A stretch of 53,226 bases of DNA from Actinomadura rubrisoli (GTDB lineage: Bacteria > Actinomycetota > Actinomycetes > Streptosporangiales > Streptosporangiaceae): positions 1 to 53,226 of the forward strand of contig NZ_SMKU01000019.1 of assembly GCF_004349215.1 (NCBI RefSeq), given 5' to 3'. The notes below the pieces were generated by a model, which had not been told where the DNA came from, ran no database searches, and was given only the letters and a program-made list of their open reading frames with translations. How positions within the stretch are numbered: position 1 is the stretch's first letter; each line of letters starts with the position of its first letter. The position numbers and the translations under genes were made by a program. This document shows, piece by piece, positions 43,482 through 51,725 of the stretch.

Positions 43482-44303
43482 ATGTTCAAACGGCGCAGGT
43501 CCGCGATCCAGGTGAAGACGCCGGAGCAGATCGAGCTGATGCGCGGCGCCGGGCTGCTGGTGGGCCGGACCCTGGAGCTGCTGCGCGAGGCGGTCAAGCC
43601 CGGGATCACCACCATGGACCTGGACGAGCTGGCCGAGCGGCACATCCGCGACAACGGCGGCGTCCCGTCCTTCAAGGGCTACCACGGCTTCACCGGGACG
43701 ATCTGCGCCTCGATCAACGAGGAGATCGTCCACGGCATCCCGAACGCCGGCAAGGTGCTGCGGGACGGCGACGTCATCTCCATCGACTGCGGCGCGATCG
43801 TCGAGGGCTGGCACGGCGACGCGGCGATCACCGTCCCGGTGGGGGAGATCACCGCGGAGCTGCGCCGGCTCCTGGAGGTCACCGAGACGTCCCTGTGGCA
43901 CGGTCTGGCGGCCGGCAGGGCGGGGGCCAGGCTCAGCGACATGTCCCACGCGATCGAGGCTCACATCCGCTCTCAGGGCGCCTACGGCATCGTCGAGGGC
44001 TACGGCGGGCACGGCATCGGCACCGAGATGCACATGGACCCGCTGATCCCCAACCACGGCCCCGCCGGGCACGGCCCCGTGCTGGAGGTCGGCATGTGCT
44101 TCGCCGTGGAGCCGATGGTCAACCTCGGCACCAAGGAGACGCTCGAACTGGAGGACGGCTGGACGGTGGTGACCACCGACGGGCGCTCCTCGGCGCACTT
44201 CGAGCACACCTTCGCCGTCACGCCCGACGGCCCCCGCGTCCTGACGGCTCTTGACGAGGGCCGGGAGTGGTTCGCCAAGCTGGAGGCGGACGCCACGTCC
44301 TGA
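43482..44303 (+). CDS. map: Methionine aminopeptidase, type I
   Basis: Removes the initiator Met (273 residues). The five metal ligands can be read: Asp in ISIDCGAIVEG and in HGDAAITV, His in YGGHGIGTEMH, Glu in CFAVEPMV and Glu in SAHFEHTF. The substrate-side FKGYHGFTGTICASINEEIV is canonical. ATG at 43482 with GGGGGAGA upstream. It follows adk by 101 bases that include a short duplication and a hairpin. Confidence 0.97.
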   Translation: MFKRRRSAIQVKTPEQIELMRGAGLLVGRTLELLREAVKPGITTMDLDELAERHIRDNGGVPSFKGYHGFTGTICASINEEIVHGIPNAGKVLRDGDVISIDCGAIVEGWHGDAAITVPVGEITAELRRLLEVTETSLWHGLAAGRAGARLSDMSHAIEAHIRSQGAYGIVEGYGGHGIGTEMHMDPLIPNHGPAGHGPVLEVGMCFAVEPMVNLGTKETLELEDGWTVVTTDGRSSAHFEHTFAVTPDGPRVLTALDEGREWFAKLEADATS

Positions 44304-44333
44304 CGAAGCCGCGTCCTGATGAAGGGAACTCAC

Positions 44334-44771
44334 ATGGCGCCGAACCCTGAGATTAGGGCGTCGGACTCCGACCGCGACCGCGTGGCCGCGAGCCTGCGCG
44401 AGCACTGCGCCATGGGCCGGATCACCATGGACGAGATGCACGAGCGGCTGGAGTCGGTGTACGGGGCGAAGACCCTGGGGCAGCTCCAGGCGGTCACCGC
44501 GGACCTCCCCGAAGAGGACCTGTACCAGCTTCCCGTCCCGGCGACGCAGCCGAAGAGCACCGTCGCGCCCGCCAAGCGGCCGTCCGCCGAGCTGTTCCGC
44601 CGCGGGATGTGGGGTACGTGGGCGTTCGTCAGCGGGATCAACTTCACGATCTGGCTGATCATCGCTCTCACCGGCAACGTCGTCTACCCGTGGTGGCTGT
44701 GGGTGGCGGGCCCCTGGGGCGCCGTCATCCTGATCGGCTCCCTGCTGGGCGGCCCGCGCCGCCGCGACTGA
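44334..44771 (+). CDS. DUF1707 domain membrane protein
   Basis: A 145-residue protein with an N-terminal DUF1707/SHOCT-like domain (IRASDSDRDRVAASLREHCA, then MGRITMDEMHERLESVYGAK), a widespread actinobacterial module of unknown role, followed by a linker and two membrane segments (about 97-116 and 120-140). ATG at 44334 has AAGGGA six bases upstream, so it is preferred over ATG at 44319. It ends 14 bases from the convergent metallophosphoesterase gene. Confidence 0.85.
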   Translation: MAPNPEIRASDSDRDRVAASLREHCAMGRITMDEMHERLESVYGAKTLGQLQAVTADLPEEDLYQLPVPATQPKSTVAPAKRPSAELFRRGMWGTWAFVSGINFTIWLIIALTGNVVYPWWLWVAGPWGAVILIGSLLGGPRRRD

Positions 44772-44785
44772 GCTGGTCCACGCCG

Positions 44786-45601
44786 CTACTCCACGTCCAT
44801 GAGCGGGCGGTAGTTCCCCGTCGGGACGAAGTGCGTCGTGGCCGATCCGTCGTCGCCGACCAAGTGCACGGCGAAGCCGGCGGGCTCACCGGTCACCGCC
44901 GCACGCCCCGGGCGGGTCAGGTCCAGGAACAGCTGCCGGTAGGTGCTGGGGCAGGTCGTGCTCACCTTCCCGGCGAGCGAGCCGACCGCGCCGCGGTGGA
45001 CGTGGCCGCTGATGATGCGGACGACCTGCCGGTGCCGCGAGATCACCGCGGCGAACCCGGCGGGGTCGACGAACCGCATGTCGTCGATGAAGCGGATGCC
45101 GATGGGGAACGGCGGGTGGTGGGTCGCGACGATCGTGGGGACGTCCGGGGCGGCGCCGAGCGTCCCGTCCAGCCAGGCGAGGCGGTCCTCGCTCATGTGG
45201 CCGTGGGGGTGGCCGTCCACGGTCGTGTCGCAGCAGACGAGCCGGATGCCCGCGACGTCCACGGCGTACTGGACGGGCGCCTGTGGACCGGTCCCGGTCT
45301 CCGCGAGCGCGGGATGGTCGCTGAACGCGGCGCGCAGGGCGTCGCGGTCGTCGTGGTTGCCCGGCATCGGGTACACGGCCATCGGCAGCGGGGACAGCAG
45401 CGCGTGCAGCCGCGCGTACTCGGCGGGCCGGCCGCAGTCGGCGAGGTCGCCGGTCAGGACCACGGCGTCCGGCCGCGCGGGCAGTGAGAGCAGGCTCGAC
45501 ACGGCGGTCCGCAGGGCCCGCACGGGCCCCGAGCCGTCGTCGACCTCGCCGTCGCGTCCGGCCGCCAGGTGGATGTCGCTCAACTGCGCGATGATCGCCA
45601 T
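44786..45601 (-). CDS. Metallophosphoesterase, CpdA-like
   Basis: A 271-residue calcineurin-like phosphoesterase of the class III cyclic-nucleotide phosphodiesterase group. The five metal-binding blocks are visible: QLSDIHL, TGDLADCG, MPGNHDD, ATHHPPF and SGHVHRG. It could hydrolyse cAMP or another small phosphodiester; the true substrate cannot be read. The start is ATG at 45601 with GGGAGG six bases upstream; the longer open frame is not supported. It is transcribed against the ribosomal genes, after the HTH-like gene. Confidence 0.9.
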   Translation of the reverse strand: MAIIAQLSDIHLAAGRDGEVDDGSGPVRALRTAVSSLLSLPARPDAVVLTGDLADCGRPAEYARLHALLSPLPMAVYPMPGNHDDRDALRAAFSDHPALAETGTGPQAPVQYAVDVAGIRLVCCDTTVDGHPHGHMSEDRLAWLDGTLGAAPDVPTIVATHHPPFPIGIRFIDDMRFVDPAGFAAVISRHRQVVRIISGHVHRGAVGSLAGKVSTTCPSTYRQLFLDLTRPGRAAVTGEPAGFAVHLVGDDGSATTHFVPTGNYRPLMDVE

Positions 45602-45778
45602 TGATCCTCCCCCTCGCCCAAGCACATCACGGACCCGCGGCCTGCGAACGCAGGGGAGCCGCCCGCCGCGCCGCGGGCCGCGTCTCAGGAGCGGGTGCTG
45701 GGACGATCTTCGCGCCCGGTCGGCCGCGGTGTCGACTCGGCCCGGCGAGAAGAAGATCACGCCACGGCGTTCCCGAGG

Positions 45779-46336
45779 TCAGGCCACGTGCGGGATGACC
45801 AGGGAGAGCGCCGAGGTGACGTCCTCGGGGGCGGGGGCCACGTCGGGGACGACGTCGCGCAGCGCCAGCCAGCCGTTGATCGCCTGGACGGTGGGCTTGG
45901 CCTCGATGAGCTGCGGGTCCTCCAGTCCGTACCAGGCGGCGACCTTCGACCAGCGCCACAGCCGGTGGCCCGCCGAGGAGATCTCCGAGGCCGGGAAGCC
46001 GCCCGCCCCGCGCACGCCCGTGATCGCCAGCCGGACGGAGTCGAACGAGCGGCCGGTCCGCTCGGCGATGTCGCGGATCGTCAGCAACGGGTCGGCCTCG
46101 ACCTGGAGGACGTGCAGGCCCGGCGCGCTGGTCTCGACGTGCTCGACGACCTCCATGATCGCCGCGGCGAGGGTGGGGCCCGGCCAGGTGCAGGAGGCGT
46201 TGCCGGGACGCTCGACGTGCTGCGGCTCGCTGATGATCGACACCGTGACCGCGCCGTACGTGCGGTCGAACAGCGGGTCGAGCTCCTCCTCGTAGAGGGG
46301 ACGGCTGAGGATCAGCGCGAAGTCATAGCTCGGCAT
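45779..46336 (-). CDS. Unknown protein with helix-turn-helix-like segment
   Basis: A 185-residue protein I cannot name. The N-terminal half (about 1-80) has an alpha/beta look (YDFALILSRPLYEEELDPLF). Residues about 84-108 (LLTIRDIAERTGRSFDSVRL) read as a helix-turn-helix, followed by a Trp-rich strand, HRLWRWSKVAAWYGL, a pattern I have seen in small actinobacterial DNA-binding proteins. The C-terminal part is helical. ATG at 46336 with GGAGGG upstream. It precedes the metallophosphoesterase on the same strand by 177 bases, so co-transcription is possible. Regulator is an inference. Confidence 0.7.
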   Translation of the reverse strand: MPSYDFALILSRPLYEEELDPLFDRTYGAVTVSIISEPQHVERPGNASCTWPGPTLAAAIMEVVEHVETSAPGLHVLQVEADPLLTIRDIAERTGRSFDSVRLAITGVRGAGGFPASEISSAGHRLWRWSKVAAWYGLEDPQLIEAKPTVQAINGWLALRDVVPDVAPAPEDVTSALSLVIPHVA

Positions 46337-46492
46337 GCTGACCCTCCTCGAACGTCTCACCTAGTCATTGTGGGGGGACGGCACCTCCCACGCCCCCCGC
46401 CCCACTACACGGGTTCTTACTGGAAAGGTACAACGCGGGAGCGAGGTATGCTTGGGTCGGGAGTAGTCTCCGAAGCCGTATCATGCGACAAT

Positions 46493-46522
46493 TTCGCATT
46501 CGGCGGCCCGGTGACGTAGACT
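46493..46522 (+). promoter_or_regulatory. Probable infA promoter
   Basis: TTCGCA (46493-46498) and TAGACT (46517-46522) lie 18 bases apart. TAGACT fits the TAGRRT form common in streptomycete-type promoters. Expected leader is about 150 bases. The 340-base gap 46337-46676 contains nothing else that I could support. Confidence 0.5.
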
Positions 46523-46676
46523 CCTGTGTCGGTCCGCTGCAGGCCGCCTGATCCCTGTTCTTGACGCTCTGGCGTCGTGGCATGGGTGCGGCCGTATCTC
46601 CCTCGGGTGATGCCGCGCCGTCTTCGGACGGCGCCGGGCCGACGTCCAATGAGCCGATCAGCGAAGCGCGGAGGAC

Positions 46677-46898
46677 ATGCCCAAGAAAGAAGGGGCCATC
46701 GAGATCGAGGGCACCGTCATCGAGTCCCTCCCGAACGCCATGTTCCGGGTGGAGCTCGACAACGGGCACAAGGTGCTCGCCCACATCAGCGGCAAGATGC
46801 GGATGCACTACATCCGAATCCTGCCGGACGACCGCGTTGTTGTGGAGCTGAGCCCCTACGACCTCACGCGCGGTCGGATCGTCTACCGCTACAAGTGA
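46677..46898 (+). CDS. infA: Translation initiation factor IF-1
   Basis: A 73-residue OB-fold factor that binds the 30S A-site during initiation. [40 protein letters not shown] and [20 protein letters not shown] are standard. GGAGG directly precedes the ATG region. It opens the alpha-type operon. Confidence 0.98.
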   Translation: MPKKEGAIEIEGTVIESLPNAMFRVELDNGHKVLAHISGKMRMHYIRILPDDRVVVELSPYDLTRGRIVYRYK

Positions 46899-46964
46899 AT
46901 CCCACTGGGGTTGCCTTCCCCGTGCGTGGCGGCGCGGGGGTGACCCTGATCGTTAGGAGACCCA

Positions 46965-47078
46965 GTGAAGGTCAAGCCGAGCGTCAAGAAGATCTGCAAC
47001 AAGTGCCGCGTCATCCGCCGGCACGGCCGGGTCATGGTCATCTGCTCTGACCCGCGCCACAAGCAGCGCCAGGGCTGA
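46965..47078 (+). CDS. rpmJ: 50S ribosomal protein L36, zinc form
   Basis: A 37-residue L36 with GTG start. The zinc ligands Cys11, Cys14, Cys27 and His32 are all present ([11 protein letters not shown] and [13 protein letters not shown]), so this is the zinc-dependent version. It is preceded by AGGAG and lies 66 bases after infA. Confidence 0.96.
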   Translation: MKVKPSVKKICNKCRVIRRHGRVMVICSDPRHKQRQG

Positions 47079-47107
47079 CCGCAGCCCACCCAGCAAGCGC
47101 ATCGCAG

Positions 47108-47188
47108 CCTTCACACGGTCGCCGTACGCGCCCCCGGGCGGAAGCCGAGCTTCCTCCCGCCGGGCCGTACGGCACCACTGTGTGAAGG
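47108..47188 (+). promoter_or_regulatory. Long hairpin in the rpmJ-rpsM gap
   Basis: Outer arms 47108-47116 and 47180-47188 (9 bases, perfect) enclose 47121-47128 and 47166-47173 (8 bases, perfect) and a further G+C-rich inner stem. This 81-base structure fills much of the 211-base leader before rpsM. It may be an attenuator, a processing site or a ribosomal-protein binding site. Confidence 0.6.
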
Positions 47189-47289
47189 GACGACCCTCGG
47201 ATCGACGGAGGCCGAGGCCGCCACCCGGGCAGGGTGTGTGCGGACGCGATGCGCCCAATACCTCCGCAGAATGAAGGGAACTGCCCACG

Positions 47290-47670
47290 ATGGCACGCCT
47301 CCTCGGCGTCGACCTCCCGCGCGAAAAGCGCCTGGAGGTCGCTCTCACCTACATCTTCGGCATCGGCCGGACGCGCGCGCTGGAGACCCTTGAGGGCACC
47401 GGCGTCAGCGGCGACATGCGGGTGCACCAGCTCGGCGATGAAGAGATCGTCAAGCTCCGTGACTGGATCGAGACGAACTACAAGGTCGAGGGTGACCTTC
47501 GCCGCGAGGTCCAGGCCGACATCCGCCGCAAGATCGAGATCGGGTGCTACCAGGGAGTCCGGCACCGCCGCGGTCTTCCCGTGCACGGCCAGCGCACGCA
47601 GACCAACGCGCGCACCCGCAAGGGCAAGAAGAAGACCGTGGCCGGCAAGAAGAAGGCCGGCAAGAAGTAG
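47290..47670 (+). CDS. rpsM: 30S ribosomal protein S13
   Basis: A 126-residue S13 of the 30S head, contacting the P-site tRNA through its basic tail. [35 protein letters not shown] and [20 protein letters not shown] are canonical, and the C-terminus ends in a Lys-rich run. AAGGGA precedes the ATG. Confidence 0.98.
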   Translation: MARLLGVDLPREKRLEVALTYIFGIGRTRALETLEGTGVSGDMRVHQLGDEEIVKLRDWIETNYKVEGDLRREVQADIRRKIEIGCYQGVRHRRGLPVHGQRTQTNARTRKGKKKTVAGKKKAGKK

Positions 47671-47690
47671 TCCGCCCGGACCTGCCCGGT

Positions 47691-47708
47691 CTGGGGGACG
47701 ACCCCCAG
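47691..47708 (+). other. Small hairpin in the rpsM-rpsK gap
   Basis: CTGGGGG and CCCCCAG pair perfectly around ACGA in the 99-base gap; no U-run follows, so it is probably a processing or partial stop site. Confidence 0.45.
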
Positions 47709-47769
47709 GCCCCCGGCAACCGCCTGGTCGGTCCGTCCGGATCGATGACCTCAAGAGTAGAGAGAGCAG

Positions 47770-48171
47770 ATGCCTCCTAAGAGCCGTGTCGGCGCCAAGA
47801 AGGTGCGCCGCAAGGAGAAGAAGAACGTCGCTCACGGGCATGCCCACATCAAGAGCACGTTCAACAACACGATCGTCTCGATCACCGACCCCAACGGCAA
47901 CGTGATCTCCTGGGCCTCCTCGGGCCACGTGGGCTTCAAGGGCTCGCGCAAGTCGACCCCGTTCGCCGCGCAGCAGGCCGCCGAGGCCGCCGCCCGGCGC
48001 GCGATGGAGCACGGCATGCGCAAGGTCGACGTCTTCGTGAAGGGCCCGGGCTCGGGCCGCGAGACCGCCATCCGGTCGCTCCAGGCGACCGGCCTGGAGG
48101 TGGGCTCGATCCAGGACGTCACGCCCGTTCCGCACAACGGCTGCCGCCCGCCCAAGCGTCGCCGGGTCTGA
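47770..48171 (+). CDS. rpsK: 30S ribosomal protein S11
   Basis: A 133-residue S11 on the platform, near the E site. [40 protein letters not shown] and [17 protein letters not shown] are canonical. Follows rpsM and precedes rpsD by 21 bases. Confidence 0.98.
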   Translation: MPPKSRVGAKKVRRKEKKNVAHGHAHIKSTFNNTIVSITDPNGNVISWASSGHVGFKGSRKSTPFAAQQAAEAAARRAMEHGMRKVDVFVKGPGSGRETAIRSLQATGLEVGSIQDVTPVPHNGCRPPKRRRV

Positions 48172-48192
48172 GGCAGGGGAGAACACAGAACA

Positions 48193-48819
48193 ATGGCTCG
48201 TTACACCGGTGCGGACTGCAAGCTCTGCCGCCGCGAGAAGATGAAGCTGTTCCTCAAGGGCAGCAAGTGCGAGGGCCCGAAGTGCCCGATCGAGATCCGT
48301 CCTTACCCGCCGGGTGAGCACGGCCGCGGTCGGCCGAAGGAGACCGAGTACCTGCTGCAGCTTCGCGAGAAGCAGAAGGCCCGCCGCATCTACGGCGTGC
48401 TGGAGCGGCAGTTCCACAACTACTACGTCCAGGCCAACCGCCAGGGCGGCAAGACGGGTGAGAACCTCCTCACCCTGCTGGAGCGCCGCCTCGACAACGT
48501 GGTCTACCGCGCGGGCTTCGCCAAGTCCCGCGACATGGCCCGCCAGCTCATCCGCCACGGCCACATCCGGGTCAACGGCAAGAAGGTCGACATCCCGTCG
48601 TACCAGGTGAGCGAGAGCGACATCGTCGACGTCAAGGGCAAGTCGCTGGAGATGACGCCGTTCCAGGTCGCCAAGGCCGAGTCCGGCGATCGCCAGGTCC
48701 CGGCCTGGCTCGGGGTCGACGCCGACAAGATGCGGATCCTCGTCCACTCGATGCCGGTCCGGCAGCAGATCGACGCTCCCGTCCAGGAGCAGCTGATCGT
48801 CGAGCTCTACTCCAAGTAG
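48193..48819 (+). CDS. rpsD: 30S ribosomal protein S4, four-cysteine form
   Basis: A 208-residue S4, primary 16S binder. The N-terminus carries Cys9, Cys12, Cys26 and Cys31 (CKLCRRE and KCEGPKCPIE), the zinc-binding form. The S4 RNA-binding domain contains RLDNVVYRAGFAKSRDMARQ and GHIRVNGKKVDIPSYQV. In other bacteria S4 represses the alpha operon; a hairpin follows the gene. Confidence 0.98.
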   Translation: MARYTGADCKLCRREKMKLFLKGSKCEGPKCPIEIRPYPPGEHGRGRPKETEYLLQLREKQKARRIYGVLERQFHNYYVQANRQGGKTGENLLTLLERRLDNVVYRAGFAKSRDMARQLIRHGHIRVNGKKVDIPSYQVSESDIVDVKGKSLEMTPFQVAKAESGDRQVPAWLGVDADKMRILVHSMPVRQQIDAPVQEQLIVELYSK

Positions 48820-48829
48820 GGCTCGAACC

Positions 48830-48870
48830 CCGCCGGGGGTCCCGCGGTCACGGCCGTGGGATCCCGGCGG
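48830..48870 (+). promoter_or_regulatory. Hairpin between rpsD and rpoA
   Basis: Arms 48830-48843 and 48858-48870 pair over about 12 positions with a small bulge and a 14-base loop, 62 bases before rpoA. It may tune rpoA relative to the ribosomal genes. Confidence 0.5.
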
Positions 48871-48932
48871 ATCGGGGAACACTCAAGAACGCGGTCGTCA
48901 AATAGCGGGCACCGCGGGAAGAAGGCACGAAC

Positions 48933-49946
48933 ATGCTCATCGCTCAGCGTCCCACTCTCACCGAAGAGCAGGTCGACGAGTACCGGTCGCGGTTCACCAT
49001 CGAGCCGCTGGAGCCGGGCTTCGGCTACACGATCGGCAACTCGCTGCGTCGCACGCTGCTCTCCTCGATTCCCGGTGCGGCCGTCACCAGCATCCGGATC
49101 GAGGGCGTCCTCCACGAGTTCTCCACGGTCCCCGGGGTCAAGGAGGACGTCACCGACATCATCCTGAACCTCAAGGAGCTCGTCGTCTCCTCCGAGCACG
49201 ACGAGCCCGTGGTCATGTACCTGCGCAAGCAGGGCCCGGGCGAGGTCACCGCGGCCGACATCGCGCCGCCGGCGGGCGTGGAGGTCCACAACCCGGACCT
49301 GCACATCGCCACGCTGAACAACAAGGCCAAGCTGGAGATGGAGCTGACGGTCGAGCGCGGCCGTGGCTACGTCTCGGCCGCCCAGAACAAGCAGCCGGGC
49401 CAGGAGATCGGCCGGATCCCGATCGACTCCATCTACTCGCCCGTGCTGAAGGTCACCTACAAGGTCGAGGCGACCCGGGTCGAACAGCGCACCGACTTCG
49501 ACCGCCTCATCCTGGACGTGGAGACCAAGCAGGCGATGCTGCCGCGCGACGCGGTCGCCTCCGCCGGCAAGACCCTCGTCGAGCTGTTCGGGCTGGCCCG
49601 GGAGCTCAACGTCGAGGCCGAGGGCATCGACATGGGCCCGTCCCCGACGGACGCCGCGCTCGCCGCGGACCTGGCCCTGCCGATCGAGGAGCTGAACCTC
49701 ACGGTCCGCTCCTACAACTGCCTCAAGCGCGAGGGCATCCACTCTGTGGGCGAGCTGGTCGCCCGCAGCGAGCAGGACCTTCTCGATATAAGGAATTTCG
49801 GCGCCAAGTCGATCGAAGAGGTCAAGCAGAAGCTCAACGACATGGGCCTGTCGCTGAAGGACTCCCCGCCCGGGTTCGACCCGAGCGCGGCGGCCGACAA
49901 CTACGGCGACGACGACCAGAGCTACGCCGAGACAGAGCAGTACTAG
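48933..49946 (+). CDS. rpoA: RNA polymerase alpha subunit
   Basis: The assembly scaffold of RNA polymerase (337 residues). The N-terminal dimerisation domain has [20 protein letters not shown] and the C-terminal domain, which contacts UP elements and activators, has [21 protein letters not shown] 25-residue acidic/Tyr tail ([12 protein letters not shown]) follows, typical for actinobacteria. ATG at 48933. Confidence 0.98.
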   Translation: MLIAQRPTLTEEQVDEYRSRFTIEPLEPGFGYTIGNSLRRTLLSSIPGAAVTSIRIEGVLHEFSTVPGVKEDVTDIILNLKELVVSSEHDEPVVMYLRKQGPGEVTAADIAPPAGVEVHNPDLHIATLNNKAKLEMELTVERGRGYVSAAQNKQPGQEIGRIPIDSIYSPVLKVTYKVEATRVEQRTDFDRLILDVETKQAMLPRDAVASAGKTLVELFGLARELNVEAEGIDMGPSPTDAALAADLALPIEELNLTVRSYNCLKREGIHSVGELVARSEQDLLDIRNFGAKSIEEVKQKLNDMGLSLKDSPPGFDPSAAADNYGDDDQSYAETEQY

Positions 49947-50033
49947 AAGTCCACATCCCGCGGCCGGGGCGCACGTCCCGGCCGCGGCGGCTGACATCGG
50001 TACCTGGTACGGCCGATGCAGGAAGGAAGCACC

Positions 50034-50552
50034 ATGCCTCAGCCCACCAAGGGCGCCCGCCTCGGCGGGAGCGCCGCGCACCAGCGCCTGATCCTGGCGA
50101 ACCTGGCCACGGCGCTGTTCGAGCACGGCCGCATCACCACCACCGAGGCCAAGGCCCGGCGGGTGCGTCCGCTGGCGGAGAAGCTGATCACCAAGGCCAA
50201 GAAGGGCGACCTGCACAACCGTCGCCAGGTGGCCCGCGTGATCCGCGACAAGGGCGTCGTGCACGAGCTCTTCACCGAGATCGCGCCGCGCTTTGAGAAC
50301 CGTCCCGGCGGCTACACCCGCATCACCAAGATCGGGCCGCGGAAGGGCGACAACGCCCCGATGGCCGTGATCGAGCTGGTGCAGGAGCAGCTGTCGGCCG
50401 CGCCGGCCGCCGCGAAGGCGACCGCCGTCGACGACAAGCCCGCCGCGACCGACACCCCCACCGCGACCGAGGCCCCGGCCGAGGACGAGGTGAAGCTGAC
50501 CAAGGCCGAGGAGACCGCAGCCGGCTCCGAGGACGAGGGCGGCAAGGAGTAG
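50034..50552 (+). CDS. rplQ: 50S ribosomal protein L17
   Basis: A 172-residue L17 at the tunnel exit. The core [40 protein letters not shown] and [20 protein letters not shown] is standard; the last 50 residues form an Ala/Thr/Glu-rich acidic tail usual in actinobacteria. ATG at 50034 has GGAAGGA upstream, better than the longer start at 50016. Ends the alpha operon. Confidence 0.97.
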   Translation: MPQPTKGARLGGSAAHQRLILANLATALFEHGRITTTEAKARRVRPLAEKLITKAKKGDLHNRRQVARVIRDKGVVHELFTEIAPRFENRPGGYTRITKIGPRKGDNAPMAVIELVQEQLSAAPAAAKATAVDDKPAATDTPTATEAPAEDEVKLTKAEETAAGSEDEGGKE

Positions 50553-50597
50553 TTTCCGCAGGTCCCTCGCGGGATCGGATCTGCGCGACATTGAACG

Positions 50598-50627
50598 GGC
50601 CCACCGTCTGGTACGAGACGGTGGGCC
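50598..50627. terminator. Terminator after rplQ
   Basis: Perfect 12-base arms 50598-50609 and 50616-50627 with a 6-base loop, followed by TGATCTTT, which gives a weak T-run. It closes the ribosomal cluster. Confidence 0.9.
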
Positions 50628-50770
50628 TGATCTTTGCCAGACTTGATCCATGGTCACGGCGGGGGGACGACGGTTCACGGGGGAGTGCGGCGAGGGATGC
50701 CCGATGAGGCGAGGGGCTCATCGGGAGGAACGGACGGGCAGTGGCGTTGGAGAGGGACAGTCCACCTGAC

Positions 50771-51646
50771 ATGACGGCACTGGTACGACTCCGGCTCGAC
50801 ATCGGCTACGACGGGACGGACTTCGCGGGCTGGGCCCGGCAGCCGAACCAGCGGACCGTCCAGGGCGTGATCGAGGACGCCCTGGCCAGGATGCTGCGCC
50901 TCGACCCGCCGCCCATGCTCACCGTCGCGGGGAGGACCGACGCGGGCGTCCACGCGCGCGCGCAGGTGGCGCACCTGGTGGTGCCGGTCGCGGCGTACTC
51001 GGCGATCAACGGGACGATGCCGCGCCGTCTGGCGGGCCTGCTGCCCCCGGATGTGCGGGTGTGGCGGGTCTCGATCGCGCCCGAGGGGTTCGACGCCCGC
51101 TTCTCCGCCCTTGCCCGGCGCTATGTGTACCGGGTCTGCGACAACCCCACCGGCGTGGAGCCGCTGCGCCGCCGCGACGTGCTCTGGCACCCGCGTCCGC
51201 TGAACCTGGAGCGGATGAACGAGGCCGCGCGGCTGCTGGTGGGTGAGAACGACTTCGCCGCGTACTGCCGCAAGCGGGAGGGCGCGACGACCATCCGGGA
51301 GCTCCAGCGGTACGAGTGGACCCGCGACGACCGCGACCCGCACCTGGCACTCGCCGCCGTCGAGGCCGACGCGTTCTGCCACTCGATGGTCCGCGCGCTC
51401 GTCGGCGCGCTGCTCATGGTCGGGGACGGGCGGCGCGAGCCGGAGTGGCCGGCGGAGGTGCTGGCCGCCCGCGTCCGCGACTCCGGGGTCAACGTGGCGC
51501 CCGCCCACGGGCTGTCGCTGGAGGAGATCCGCTACCCGAGCGACGACAGCCTGGCGCGCCGCGCCCAGGAGACGCGCCGCGTCCGCACGCTCAACGCCGC
51601 CGCCGCTGCGGCCGCGGCCTCCGAGCAGCAGCCGGGCGGCGCCTGA
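50771..51646 (+). CDS. truA: tRNA pseudouridine synthase A
   Basis: Makes pseudouridine at positions 38-40 of the tRNA anticodon stem. The N-terminal [20 protein letters not shown] and the catalytic-aspartate motif [15 protein letters not shown] are intact, as are [14 protein letters not shown] and [18 protein letters not shown] 15-residue Ala/Gln tail ends it. ATG at 50771 places the family start near residue 4 (291 residues); GTG at 50741 is an alternative giving 301. Location after rplQ is common in actinobacteria. Confidence 0.94.
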   Translation: MTALVRLRLDIGYDGTDFAGWARQPNQRTVQGVIEDALARMLRLDPPPMLTVAGRTDAGVHARAQVAHLVVPVAAYSAINGTMPRRLAGLLPPDVRVWRVSIAPEGFDARFSALARRYVYRVCDNPTGVEPLRRRDVLWHPRPLNLERMNEAARLLVGENDFAAYCRKREGATTIRELQRYEWTRDDRDPHLALAAVEADAFCHSMVRALVGALLMVGDGRREPEWPAEVLAARVRDSGVNVAPAHGLSLEEIRYPSDDSLARRAQETRRVRTLNAAAAAAAASEQQPGGA

Positions 51647-51650
51647 CACG

Positions 51651-51686
51651 CGGAACGGGCGGCCGCTGTGGCGGCCGCCCGTTCCG
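51651..51686. terminator. Shared terminator between truA and the convergent gene
   Basis: Perfect 16-base arms 51651-51666 and 51671-51686 around a TGTG loop. It is symmetrical and lies between convergent genes, so it can serve both. Confidence 0.93.
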
Positions 51687-51725
51687 GGCGTACTCGTTTC
51701 TGCGGCGCCCTCGGCTGGGGGGTGT

